Origin: Chloroflexota bacterium
Lineage (GTDB): Bacteria > Chloroflexota > Dehalococcoidia > UBA3495
NCBI GenBank assembly: GCA_022576105.1
Contig: JACZRM010000008.1
Coordinates: 1-20,296, forward strand
Reading direction: 5' to 3'
DNA: 20,296 nucleotides
Shown here: piece by piece, positions 7,389 to 14,372 of the stretch
Numbering within the stretch: the first letter of the stretch is position 1
Layout of the letters: every line of letters begins with the position of its first letter
Position numbers and translations under genes: made by a program
Notes under the pieces: model-generated
What the model saw: only the letters and a program-made list of their open reading frames with translations
Databases searched by the model: none
What the model was told of the DNA's origin: nothing

Positions 7389-8738
7389 CTAGACCTCAAT
7401 TTCCAGCTGCTGAAATAGGGGCGCCACGTTCTCTGCCTGTTCCACAGCCAGCAGTTTTTGTTCCAGGTCCAACACCCGGTCGGCGCTCACCCGCAGCCCA
7501 ACCAGGGTTCGAAATTTCTCCTGAATCTCGTCCTCACTCATTAACGGGTAACGCAGGTTTTGACGTATCACCTCTCCGCTGCCGGTGCGCACCGTGATGC
7601 CCATTTCCAGCCGCTCCGCCATGCTCCCCGGTTCAGCTCGCGGAATAATCATGATGCGGGCCCGCTCCTGAAAGGCCTGGCAACGGGGGTCATCCAGGTA
7701 GGATGGATCGTGGATATGGTTGAAAGTAATCTCTCCGTAGACGGCGGCCAGCGTCAGTATTGTCTCCATGTGCACCGAGGGGTGATGGTTGGTCTTTACC
7801 GTCTGATACGCGGTCCGAGAGACCGACACTTCGACCTGGTCGATATCATCGGCGGTCAACTCGTTGCTCTTCATCAACTGAAGAAAGGCATACAGCGGCG
7901 TCTGGTCCGGCCCGCCGACGGGGTAGCGCTTGTAGGCAACCTCGCGCATCAGGTACTCTTCACCCAATCCCTCAATGACATCGTGCCCAGCCCTGGGCAG
8001 CCCCAGGAAAGCATCGAAGAAACCGTTTTCAATGGTCATAATTTCCCGAGGCCCATGGAACCCTTCTCGCGCCAAAAGAGCGGACACCACCGCGGCTTCA
8101 GCGGCCCGACCGTGGTTCAATGACTTGATCTGGTGGGTCTCATCCCGGTGGTGGCTGGATAGCCCGCACGCTCCCGAGGCAGCCAGGCCCAACGCGTTCT
8201 CCATCTCGTCCTCGTTCAGACCCAGCAGCAGACCTGAACTTACGGTCGCGCCCATGGTGCCCCCAACGCTGGCGGCGAATTGATTCCTGGTGCCGTAGCG
8301 CCCCAGCACACTTTGGAAACGGGCCGCCACTTCTGAACCCAGCGTCAAGGCCCGCATGAACTCTTTTCCGGTGGCGCCCACGTGCTGGGCCACCGAGAAC
8401 GCCGCCGGCACCGTGGTGGCGGCGTAGTGACCGGTCCCCTGCTGACCCGTGGAATCTACCTCGTCGCCGTGGGCGATAGACCCGTTGGCCAGGGCCGCGT
8501 TGGTAATCGTGGTCCGCAGGGGCAGCCCAACGATACTGCACTGCCCGGCTCCCCCCAACCTGGCCGCCAGGTCCGCCACCGGACGGCAGGAAGGCAGCGG
8601 AGCACTGGCAATCATCCCGCCTAACTGATCATAGAGGAGGGTAACGGTTTCCCGGCGAACCTCTTCGGGGATGTCCTCATACCTGGTGCCACCCACCCAT
8701 TGACATATTTGGGCGGTTGGGCCATTAGCTTCAGCCAT
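7389..8738 (-). CDS. MmgE/PrpD family protein (2-methylcitrate dehydratase-like)
   Basis: Protein of 449 residues, typical for the MmgE/PrpD family, which includes 2-methylcitrate dehydratase, cis-aconitate decarboxylase and iminodisuccinate epimerase. Visible marks are the helical N-terminus, ALANGSIAHGDEVDST (about 82-97), which matches the family's AHxxDxDD-type active-site stretch, GSEVAARF, a glycine-rich HxRDExHQIKSLNHGRAAEAAVVSALLAREGF region, and KRYPVGGPDQTPLYAFL (family K-x-Y-P-x-x). AAGGAG lies six bases before ATG 8738. No other methylcitrate-cycle gene (PrpB, PrpC) is nearby, so a true PrpD role is not supported. Many family members of this kind sit in catabolic clusters with unknown dehydratase or isomerase functions. 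Upstream is a VOC gene, downstream the GMC oxidoreductase. Confidence 0.9.
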   Translation of the reverse strand: MAEANGPTAQICQWVGGTRYEDIPEEVRRETVTLLYDQLGGMIASAPLPSCRPVADLAARLGGAGQCSIVGLPLRTTITNAALANGSIAHGDEVDSTGQQGTGHYAATTVPAAFSVAQHVGATGKEFMRALTLGSEVAARFQSVLGRYGTRNQFAASVGGTMGATVSSGLLLGLNEDEMENALGLAASGACGLSSHHRDETHQIKSLNHGRAAEAAVVSALLAREGFHGPREIMTIENGFFDAFLGLPRAGHDVIEGLGEEYLMREVAYKRYPVGGPDQTPLYAFLQLMKSNELTADDIDQVEVSVSRTAYQTVKTNHHPSVHMETILTLAAVYGEITFNHIHDPSYLDDPRCQAFQERARIMIIPRAEPGSMAERLEMGITVRTGSGEVIRQNLRYPLMSEDEIQEKFRTLVGLRVSADRVLDLEQKLLAVEQAENVAPLFQQLEIEV

Positions 8739-8810
8739 GATTATCTCCTTTTAATGTTGAAATATGGTCTGGTTAATCAGGCAACCTTTTAACGGTCAGG
8801 GCCTGGAGGA

Positions 8811-8847
8811 GACTCGACCACATCTAATTTGAGAATGTGGGCGAGTC
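8811..8847. other. Long intercistronic inverted repeat between VOC and PrpD genes
   Basis: GACTCG-A-CCACAT at 8811-8823 pairs with ATGTGG-G-CGAGTC at 8835-8847: 12 of 13 positions complementary with an 11-base loop. It begins 17 bases past the VOC stop codon in the minus direction. No T-run follows on the minus strand. It could be a processing site or a factor-assisted terminator separating VOC and PrpD transcripts. Confidence 0.45.
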
Positions 8848-8863
8848 CCTGCCTCGAGTTTGG

Positions 8864-9229
8864 TCAGGTACGAGTCAGCAGTTCCAAGATATGTCCGTCA
8901 AGGTCTACAAAATAGACGCCCCGTCCATCCCGACGATGGTTGATGGCCATGTCATCCAATTCGCGCGGGCCGCTGCCGTAAGCAATACCCTCCGCCTGGA
9001 TCCTGCCAAAGATGGCGTCAAATTCTTCATCGCTAACATGAAAAGCATAGTGATGACTGTCAAACTCGTCCCGATTGTCAAAGTCCAGGGTCAGAGTGTC
9101 GTTCACTTGAACCGGGGCGAAATGACCAGCGGGACCTTGGTAGGTCAATCCGAAGATGTTAACGAACCACCGTGCCGAAGCTTCCTTGTCGTGGGCCGGT
9201 ACAATGGTGTGATTAAGCGTAATCGCCAT
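8864..9229 (-). CDS. VOC superfamily protein (glyoxalase/dioxygenase fold)
   Basis: Protein of 121 residues made of the two beta-alpha-beta-beta-beta units of the vicinal-oxygen-chelate fold. The first unit begins with LNHTIVPAHD (His7, metal-ligand position), then SARWFVNIFGL. The second has HHYAFHVSDEEFDAIF (His60 or His64) and closes with GVYFVDLDGHILELL, where Glu116 fits the last metal ligand. The protein should bind one divalent metal and act on a small vicinal-oxygen compound, as in glyoxalases, epimerases and extradiol dioxygenases; specificity cannot be given. GGAGG lies six bases before ATG 9229. It sits between a CMD-family gene (76 bp upstream) and PrpD. Confidence 0.85.
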   Translation of the reverse strand: MAITLNHTIVPAHDKEASARWFVNIFGLTYQGPAGHFAPVQVNDTLTLDFDNRDEFDSHHYAFHVSDEEFDAIFGRIQAEGIAYGSGPRELDDMAINHRRDGRGVYFVDLDGHILELLTRT

Positions 9230-9305
9230 GAGCCACCTCCGTTAGTTCTGCACATTTTGAGTTCTTGGGATAGCTTACCGTGTATTTGACCCCACTTTCT
9301 TCCAG

Positions 9306-9860
9306 TTAGGTCGGCAACGCCGCTTCGGTCATATCGCTGGGCAGCTCCAGCTCAACCGCATTGGCGTTGAAGGACAACATGGCGTAGTAACCCATGAGAG
9401 TAGTCAATTCGGCGAATCCCGGTCTGCCGAACTGGTCCAACGCTGCTTGGAAGGTCTGCTGGCTAATCCGATGGGTCTGGAAAAACTCCGTGCCCAGGTT
9501 GATCACCGCGGCTTCGTCGGAGGCCAGGGCAGGCAGCGGTTGGTTGTCTCGCAGGGCGTCAACCAGCGCGTCGCTGAGCCCTTCCCTACGTCCGGAAGCG
9601 GCGTGGGCGTTCCAGATATACTGGCAGTCCATTGCTCTGGCCGCGGTCAGCATGGCCAGCTCCTGAACTTTCTTGGACAGACTTGACTCCTTCCGGAGAA
9701 AGTCGGACAGGTGCATCGCCCGCTTGGCCATTTCCGGGCTGTTTTTCAGGACCGAAGTGGGACCGGACCCAATACCCCCCGGAGCTGCGGCTACCTCATC
9801 GAAAGCTGCTCGATGCTGCTCCGCGACTTGATCTCGGCTAATCTGGGATAGACGGCTCAT
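9306..9860 (-). CDS. Carboxymuconolactone decarboxylase (CMD) family protein
   Basis: Protein of 184 residues of the CMD/peroxidase-related type. Visible are LSKKVQELAMLTAARAMDCQYIWNAH split as KVQELAMLTAARAMDCQ and YIWNAHAASGRREGLSD (about 64-96). This is the family pattern of E-L-x-x-L, then C-x-Y/E-W-x-x-H, then A-x-x-x-G-L. Only one cysteine (Cys79) is present, so a CxxC thiol peroxidase is unlikely. It continues with a second helical half (LGTEFF, FAELTTLMGYYAML). AAGGAG lies seven bases before ATG 9860. It is the first gene of the minus-strand catabolic run, with 18-bp tandem repeats and a candidate promoter directly upstream. A role in breaking down a lactone or peroxide product is plausible but unproven. 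Confidence 0.85.
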   Translation of the reverse strand: MSRLSQISRDQVAEQHRAAFDEVAAAPGGIGSGPTSVLKNSPEMAKRAMHLSDFLRKESSLSKKVQELAMLTAARAMDCQYIWNAHAASGRREGLSDALVDALRDNQPLPALASDEAAVINLGTEFFQTHRISQQTFQAALDQFGRPGFAELTTLMGYYAMLSFNANAVELELPSDMTEAALPT

Positions 9861-9911
9861 GAATGCTCTCCTTGTCGCCCCGGCCAGGGCACTTGTGGGC
9901 TGACAACGCCA

Positions 9912-9982
9912 GCCGGTCGGCCTGTCGGTTCCGGTGCCGGTCGGTTCCGGTTCGCCGGTCGGTTCCGGTTCGCCGGTCGGTT
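9912..9982. repeat. 18-bp tandem direct repeats upstream of the CMD gene
   Basis: Two perfect copies of GCCGGTCGGTTCCGGTTC lie at 9936-9953 and 9954-9971. An 11-base partial copy follows (9972-9982) and a diverged copy with a 6-base insertion precedes (9912-9935). The array is 52 bp upstream of the CMD start and immediately downstream of the candidate minus promoter. It is too short and has no spacers to be CRISPR. Confidence 0.85.
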
Positions 9983-9992
9983 GATGAAAGGG

Positions 9993-10021
9993 ATGATACT
10001 CTGGCTCTGACCATACGACAA
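9993..10021 (-). promoter_or_regulatory. Candidate promoter for the CMD-VOC-PrpD run
   Basis: On the minus strand TTGTCG (10021-10016, 4 of 6) and TATCAT (9998-9993, 5 of 6) are 17 bases apart. The predicted start near 9986 falls against the tandem repeats at 9912-9982, the usual place for repressor operators. Confidence 0.4.
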
Positions 10022-10242
10022 GTCGGCCGGCAGCTCCGCATGGGGTGAGAATGGATAAATCTCCCCTGGGCTATTTCCTTGATTAACAAATCGGGCACCT
10101 GGTACCAATTCGCCTCAAATCTAAAAACGACAGGTAGGGCGCAAGGCATTGCCTCCCTACAAAACAGGTCGCATTCAGGCAGGTGCGGCAGCAGAGATCC
10201 GTCAGTCGCAGGTCTGGAGTGGAACTGAACTGACTCTTGCCA

Positions 10243-10265
10243 TATACTCTGCTATGACTGAGTCA
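10243..10265 (+). promoter_or_regulatory. Weak -10-like box and palindrome before the first monooxygenase
   Basis: TATACT at 10243-10248 matches the -10 consensus at 5 of 6, but no good -35 lies 17 bases upstream. The perfect palindrome TGACT-G-AGTCA at 10255-10265 would overlap the start point, as an operator could. The leader to ATG 10349 would be about 95 bases. Confidence 0.25.
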
Positions 10266-10348
10266 CCCGGCCATAGGCCCGGCTCCTTGCCTGGCAATAC
10301 CGGGGGCCTAGGGCAGCGCAGACCCCGCAGGCAGCACCGGAGGCAGCA

Positions 10349-11392
10349 ATGGACCATTTTGAAGTTGGATTGTTCGACTGGATCGACCGGGGCCAGGCGC
10401 CGCTCCACGACTTGTACCAGGATCGGCTGCGACTCCTGGAGGCGGCGGACTCCGCCGGGTTCGTTGGCTACCATCTAGCTGAGCACCACTTCACGCCGCT
10501 GGGCATGGCCCCTTCTCCAGCGTTGTTCCTCTCGGCGGCGGCCCAACGCACTCGCCACATCCGCCTGGGGCCCCTGGGCTACTTGCTCCCCCTCTACGAC
10601 CCCCTGCGGCTGATCGAGGAAGTGTGCATGCTGGACCACCTCTCCAATGGCCGTCTGGATTTAGGATTCGGACGGGGTATCTCTCCCTACGAGCTGGGGT
10701 ACTTTGGAGTTGACAGCGCAGATTCACGCTCAATTATGGATGAGTCGTTGGCGGTGTTGATCGAGGGCATGACCCACCAGCGGCTGACCTACCGAGGGAA
10801 GTATTTCCAGTACGACGACGTTCCCATGGAGTTGAATCCTTTTCAGCAGCCCTACCCGCCCCTGTGGTACCCCACCCGTTCAATCGACAGCGTCAAGCAA
10901 GCGGCCGGGCAGGGCTACAACTGCGTCACCATCGGCCCAGCCTCCGAAGTCAGGCAGAATGTGGAGGCGTATTGGGAAACCTGGACCGAGCACCAAGAAG
11001 ACCCGGACCGATTGAACTCTCACGTTTTGGAACCCAAGGTGGGCGTAATGCGTCAGGTGCTGGTGGCTGATACCGATGAGCAGGCTCTGGCAACCGCTCA
11101 GGCTGCCCACGGAGACTGGTTCCATTCCATCACCAAGCTCTGGCACGCGCACGGCGACCATGGCCCGGACGAGCACTTTGGGTGGGAAGCGTTGATCCAG
11201 GACCGGGGCATGATCTACGGCTCGCCGGCAAGCGTGAAGGAACAGGTGGATCAATTAATGGGGGAAACCGGGTGCAATTATCTGGTCTGCGCCTTTGCCT
11301 GGGGGACCTTGACCAGCGAACAGTCCCTTTATTCAATGAAACTGTTCGCTCAGGAAGTGAAGCCAATTGCCACCGGAAGTCCCGTCTCTTGA
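10349..11392 (+). CDS. LLM class flavin-dependent oxidoreductase (luciferase-like), copy 1
   Basis: Protein of 347 residues, a normal length for bacterial-luciferase-like TIM-barrel monooxygenases that use reduced FMN or F420. Marks: LEAADSAGFVGYHLAEHHF (about 30-48, with the AEHH motif), LGPLGYLLPLYDPLRLIEE (about 73-91), DHLSNGRLDLGFGRG (96-110), and the late GSPASVKEQVDQLM segment shared by the family. The tail ends SMKLFAQEVKP, the usual last helix. GGAGG lies five bases before ATG 10349. A second LLM gene follows 66 bp after the stop, with a leftover LLM tail in between. The substrate is unknown; the island context suggests Baeyer-Villiger-type or C-H oxygenation of an organic acid or ketone. 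Confidence 0.92.
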   Translation: MDHFEVGLFDWIDRGQAPLHDLYQDRLRLLEAADSAGFVGYHLAEHHFTPLGMAPSPALFLSAAAQRTRHIRLGPLGYLLPLYDPLRLIEEVCMLDHLSNGRLDLGFGRGISPYELGYFGVDSADSRSIMDESLAVLIEGMTHQRLTYRGKYFQYDDVPMELNPFQQPYPPLWYPTRSIDSVKQAAGQGYNCVTIGPASEVRQNVEAYWETWTEHQEDPDRLNSHVLEPKVGVMRQVLVADTDEQALATAQAAHGDWFHSITKLWHAHGDHGPDEHFGWEALIQDRGMIYGSPASVKEQVDQLMGETGCNYLVCAFAWGTLTSEQSLYSMKLFAQEVKPIATGSPVS

Positions 11393-11393
11393 T

Positions 11394-11462
11394 GTGAAAC
11401 TCCAGGCAATGCGGCTATTCGCTAAAGAAGTGATGCCTATCCCCAACGGAGGCCCCGCATGA
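11394..11462 (+). pseudogene. 3' remnant of a further LLM monooxygenase gene
   Basis: The frame from 11394 to TGA 11460-11462 encodes MRLFAKEVMPIPNGGPA (from 11409). It aligns without gaps to the end of the gene just upstream, MKLFAQEVKPIATGSPVS. At DNA level, by eye, about 70 percent of some 55 aligned bases match. It has no ribosome binding site or N-terminus, so it is the tail of a deleted or partly duplicated gene, not a gene of its own. Its stop overlaps the next start (ATGA), and the ribosome binding site of the next gene lies inside it. Confidence 0.7.
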
Positions 11463-12511
11463 AATTTCTGGCTATGACTCTTATCTCCCACCTCCCCGAT
11501 CCCATCACCGGGATCCAGCCCTCCACTACTGAGCGCTTGCGGTCGGTGGTGGACACCGCGGTTCTGACTGAAGAGCTGGGCTTCGACGGGTACGGCGTTG
11601 GGGAACGACACGAGCGCCCGTTTATCTCGTCGTCGCCGCCGGTCGTCCTCAGCCACATCGCCGCGCGGACATCGACCATCAGGCTGTTTACCACGGTGAC
11701 CACGCTGAGCCTGCTGGATCCGGTACGCGCATTTGAGGACTACTCGACGCTGGACCATCTCTGCGGAGGCCGGCTGGAGCTAATCATCGGCAAGGGCAAC
11801 GGGTCAGCCCAAGCCCAGCTATTTCATGTCACCACTGAGGACCAGTGGGAGCGCAATCGCGAGGGCTACGAGCTGTTCCGCCGGCTGTGGCGGGAGGACA
11901 AAGTGACCTGGTCTGGCCAGTTCCGCCCGTCGCTGGATGCCGCCGAGACCTGGCCGCGTCCGTTGCAGCAGCCGATCCGGGTCTGGCACGGCAGCGCGAC
12001 CAGCCAGGCTTCGGTGGAGCTGGCGGCCAAGTGGGGCGATCCGCTGTTCTCGGCCAACGTCACCAATTCCATTGAGCCTTACGCCGAGCTGGTCCGCCAC
12101 TACCGGGAATGCTGGGCGTCCCACGGCCATGATCCAGCCGACGCGTTGGTCGGGGCCGGCACCGCCGGTTACTACTGCGCCAAGACCTCGCAGGACGCCA
12201 TCAAGACCTACCGCCCAATTTTCGACGCACGGCTGGCGGCGATGAAATCGCGGGGCATCCCGCCGGTGTTCCACTCCCTGGAGGACGCAATTGAGCGCAG
12301 TTCGGCCCTGGTGGGCAGCCCCCAGCAGATAATCGACAAGGTACATCGCTACCACCAGCAGTTGGGGCACGAGGTGCTAAATTTGAACGCCGATGGGGTC
12401 GGCCTGACCGCTTCGCAGCACCGCGCGACGCTGGAGTTGTTTCAGAGTGAAATTGCTCCAGTACTGCGCCGGGAGATTCCCAGCCGGCCGTTTCCAACTG
12501 CTCCCGGGTGA
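11459..12511 (+). CDS. LLM class flavin-dependent oxidoreductase (luciferase-like), copy 2
   Basis: Protein of 350 residues of the same TIM-barrel monooxygenase superfamily as its neighbour but clearly diverged. Marks: LTEELGFDGYGVGERHE (about 36-52; the family E-x-H position is ERH), TTLSLLDPVRAFEDYSTLDHL (81-101, given as TTLSLLDPVR and AFEDYSTLDHL), and GRLELIIGKGN (104-114). A SSALVGSPQQIIDKVHRYHQ segment (family VGSPQQVIDKI) follows, and the last helix is FQSEIAPVLRREIP. GGAGG lies six bases before ATG 11459. The two LLM genes are probably co-transcribed and act in one pathway, either on different substrates or as partner oxygenases; no flavin reductase gene is seen beside them. It converges with the DUF2182 gene at 12704. 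Confidence 0.92.
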   Translation: MKFLAMTLISHLPDPITGIQPSTTERLRSVVDTAVLTEELGFDGYGVGERHERPFISSSPPVVLSHIAARTSTIRLFTTVTTLSLLDPVRAFEDYSTLDHLCGGRLELIIGKGNGSAQAQLFHVTTEDQWERNREGYELFRRLWREDKVTWSGQFRPSLDAAETWPRPLQQPIRVWHGSATSQASVELAAKWGDPLFSANVTNSIEPYAELVRHYRECWASHGHDPADALVGAGTAGYYCAKTSQDAIKTYRPIFDARLAAMKSRGIPPVFHSLEDAIERSSALVGSPQQIIDKVHRYHQQLGHEVLNLNADGVGLTASQHRATLELFQSEIAPVLRREIPSRPFPTAPG

Positions 12512-12604
12512 TTGACTTGGCGTAAGGAGTAGGGTCGAAATCAAGCATGATAACCAAGGCCCGGGCCGCGTAAGACCCCGGTAGAAATTGAATCCCGGCA
12601 AACT

Positions 12605-12684
12605 CGCTCCACGGCCAATCAGCCTGGCGCAGCAACTTCAATACCAATTTTGATAGACTCGCCCGCGGTCAGCGGCTTAAAAGC
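12605..12684 (-). pseudogene. Fragment of glucose-dehydrogenase gene 3' end (direct repeat copy 1)
   Basis: On the minus strand it encodes ...AFKPLTAGESIKIGIEV then AAPG and a TGA stop at 12619-12621. The intact gene at 14387 ends AFELLTGRERTIKIVIEVAASD in the same frame (shown in part: AFELLTGRE, IKIVIEVAASD). DNA similarity runs from 12605 to 12684 against 14373-14455, including about 14 bases beyond the stop, with a one-codon length difference. The rest of the gene is absent: similarity ends at 12684, just before the DUF2182 stop. Confidence 0.8.
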
Positions 12685-12703
12685 TCTCAAAACATTTTGG
12701 CTT

Positions 12704-13510
12704 TTACAACAGCGGCGCTGCGATCATCCACAATCCCCACGCGAAAAGAAGCAAACCCGTAACCCGACTTACACCGTGCCCCTTAGGAGCAACTTTTTCA
12801 AATAGTACGAAGCTAGCCAGCACAGCGATCCAAAGAAGGTTCATTACTCCCAGCACGAATAAAAGTGCCATCAAGGTCCAACAGCAGCCCAGGCAGAACG
12901 TGCCGTGGCGGAGTCCCATCACCAGGGCTCCCTTTGGTCCCTCCCTCCACTCGGTCATGAAAAATCCCAGGGGAGACCGGCAATGCTTCAGGCAGGCATA
13001 TTTAATGGGACTCCATTGGAAAAGTCCTGCCGCAATAAGGAGACTTCCCCCCACGAAAGGGTTGGCGCTGGCCATTGTCGGTGATAGCATTGCGCCGGCG
13101 TTAAGCACCCATTGGGCCAGGGTTGCAGCGGCTGCGAAACCGACCCAAACCAGCACATACCCTGAAACAAATGTAGTGGTGGGCACGAAGGGTTGCCGCT
13201 TTTCTAAGCGCTTTCGGTTAATGGTGGCGAAGGTAAGAATCGTAGGGGCTGCGGTGGGGACCATCATAGCGGTCATCATCACCGACCACATGATGAACAT
13301 GAGCATGAAATCTATGGCCCCCCAAGCCCTGACTTGGGACATGGCCAGGTTCATGCCCGACGGCATCGACCCAGCATCCATGCTGTTTTGCATGTCCCAG
13401 GCCAGGTAAAGCAGGTAACACCAAGCCAACCCGGCGACCAGTATCAGGCCTACCGACACGACCGCGCGGTCCCGTCTGAGGATTGCCTCAAGCGGCGTTA
13501 CGGCTGGCAT
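12704..13510 (-). CDS. DUF2182 metal-binding-type integral membrane protein
   Basis: Protein of 268 residues with about six to seven transmembrane helices and many methionines (MLMFIMWSVMMTAMMVPTAA, about 69-88). Family marks are KYACLKHCRSPLGFF (about 170-184) and RHGTFCLGCCWTLM (201-214), as in COG5486 proteins annotated as predicted metal-binding membrane proteins. Cys173, Cys177, Cys206, Cys209 and Cys210 with nearby His are candidate ligands for copper or a similar soft metal. It follows the DUF1326 gene after 11 bp, with AGAGG before ATG 13510. This pair is common across bacteria, and its function is not established. It lies between two copies of a glucose-dehydrogenase 3' end. Confidence 0.88.
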   Translation of the reverse strand: MPAVTPLEAILRRDRAVVSVGLILVAGLAWCYLLYLAWDMQNSMDAGSMPSGMNLAMSQVRAWGAIDFMLMFIMWSVMMTAMMVPTAAPTILTFATINRKRLEKRQPFVPTTTFVSGYVLVWVGFAAAATLAQWVLNAGAMLSPTMASANPFVGGSLLIAAGLFQWSPIKYACLKHCRSPLGFFMTEWREGPKGALVMGLRHGTFCLGCCWTLMALLFVLGVMNLLWIAVLASFVLFEKVAPKGHGVSRVTGLLLFAWGLWMIAAPLL

Positions 13511-13521
13511 GGGTGAACCTC

Positions 13522-14142
13522 TTATGGCCCGCTGTAGTCGAACGTGCCCACTAAAGAGGACTTGCCTGGGTGTTCATAGCTGAGGTCGGAATCGGTCAGC
13601 TTGAAGGTACTGGAACGTCGCACACTGGCGGCGCCTGCGCTATAAAACGGAACGGCTAGTCCAGTAACCTGAGTGTCCAATGGTGCCCCACCCATTGGGT
13701 TGGGCACCATTTCTTGGACAATTTCCAACAATCCCGGTACTGTGATGTGGTACCCGCCCTCCACCGGATCAAAACTGATGGGGACCTGTTTAGGGGGCAA
13801 TGGATTGGTAATCAGTCCGCTAACTGCCGCAAACCAACTGCCTGCCTGGCCGGAGAGAATGGTGCCAAGCGCTTCCATTTGCTCCGGATTGGCTCGCTGG
13901 TCTATATACGTACCCATGGTCCAATTGCCATCAAAAAGATTCCCCGGGATCGAGAGAGTAAAAATCACGTTCAGATTGTCTAGCTGGGTGTTCCCGTAGT
14001 TCCCATTCTGGATGTTGAGACCCACTATGGCTTCACAAGGAGTTTGGGTAGGAGCGCCGCCAAAGTTACAGGGACATGTAAGCTCACAACTGCACACTTC
14101 CATCACGTTCCCGCGCATTCTCCAAGAATTGGCTGTAGTCAT
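13522..14142 (-). CDS. DUF1326 domain protein, partner of DUF2182
   Basis: Soluble protein of 206 residues that opens with the DUF1326 signature: W7, then G11 and the cysteine cluster MEVCSCELTCPCNF (Cys17, 19, 23, 25), with Cys36 soon after. Such clusters suggest metal binding or delivery, but no activity is established for the family. The rest is beta-rich, with a repeated proline/glycine pattern and a basic-polar end. There is no signal peptide, so it should be cytoplasmic and could hand metal to the membrane partner DUF2182. GGAGG lies six bases before ATG 14142. The leader of about 140 bases holds a hairpin (14201-14226), and a palindrome sits beside the candidate -10 box. Confidence 0.88.
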   Translation of the reverse strand: MTTANSWRMRGNVMEVCSCELTCPCNFGGAPTQTPCEAIVGLNIQNGNYGNTQLDNLNVIFTLSIPGNLFDGNWTMGTYIDQRANPEQMEALGTILSGQAGSWFAAVSGLITNPLPPKQVPISFDPVEGGYHITVPGLLEIVQEMVPNPMGGAPLDTQVTGLAVPFYSAGAASVRRSSTFKLTDSDLSYEHPGKSSLVGTFDYSGP

Positions 14143-14200
14143 GAACCACCTCCACTTGAGTTTATCTCAACGTTAAATAACGGAGTTGGAGTATGGGGTT

Positions 14201-14226
14201 TTCCGGCGGTAGCCATTACCGCGGAA
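14201..14226 (-). promoter_or_regulatory. Hairpin in the leader of the DUF1326-DUF2182 transcript
   Basis: TTCCGGCGGTA at 14201-14211 pairs with TACCGCGGAA at 14217-14226: ten pairs, one bulged G, 5-base loop. It lies 59 bases before the DUF1326 start, inside the predicted leader. A smaller perfect repeat, CGTTA-AA-TAACG (14171-14182), stands between it and the start. A role in RNA-level control is possible; no known riboswitch class was recognised. Confidence 0.35.
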
Positions 14227-14289
14227 GGAATTACCAACCGTTTTACGCTTTGAACGCACTTTCCAAGGTAATCGAGGCTAACTCCGCAA

Positions 14290-14319
14290 GTTATAACACC
14301 CCCTACTGCGCATAGCGCA
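14290..14319 (-). promoter_or_regulatory. Candidate extended -10 promoter with upstream palindrome (DUF1326)
   Basis: On the minus strand TGTTATAAC (14298-14290) matches an extended -10 (TGnTATAAT) except the last base. There is no -35 at the usual distance. Instead the perfect palindrome TGCGC-ATA-GCGCA lies at 14307-14319. Activator-dependent promoters with a dyad in the spacer look like this, and metal-responsive MerR-type control would fit the cysteine-rich products, but this is inference. Confidence 0.3.
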
Positions 14320-14372
14320 TATTAGCACCAGATTCATGCGATAACAAGCACCCGAATTGACACATGGGAAGC

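Larger units (their letters stand above)
9861..10348. other. Divergent intergenic region (488 bp)
   Basis: Lies between the minus-strand CMD gene and the plus-strand flavin monooxygenase. It holds the 18-bp tandem repeats (9912-9982), a candidate minus promoter (9993-10021) and a weaker plus promoter with a palindrome (10243-10265). Between 10022 and 10240 no gene or strong element was recognised. Small open frames here have no ribosome binding site and no family resemblance. Confidence 0.6.

Noticed and set aside
7560..8123. Plus-strand frame of 187 codons opposite PrpD
   Set aside because: Antisense to conserved PrpD sequence, no ribosome binding site and no recognisable domain.
7389..8738. 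Methylcitrate-cycle PrpD as a firm call
   Set aside because: No PrpB or PrpC neighbour, and the family contains several other activities; kept at family level.
9912..9982. Possible CRISPR array
   Set aside because: Repeats abut without spacers and are only 18 bp; no cas gene nearby.
9838..10149. Minus-strand frame with a DRRTGT-type peptide repeat
   Set aside because: The peptide repeat only reflects the 18-bp DNA repeat. No ribosome binding site, no family resemblance, and it overlaps the CMD gene start.
10149..10478. Plus-strand frame of 109 codons ahead of the first LLM gene
   Set aside because: Overlaps the LLM start out of frame, has no ribosome binding site and low-complexity Arg-rich sequence.
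12201..12647. Minus-strand frame of 148 codons across the LLM 3' end
   Set aside because: Two thirds is antisense to the LLM gene and Pro/Arg-rich. The upstream third overlaps the dehydrogenase fragment in another frame.
12900..13409. Plus-strand frame of 169 codons opposite DUF2182
   Set aside because: Shadow of a gene with clear family motifs on the other strand; no ribosome binding site.
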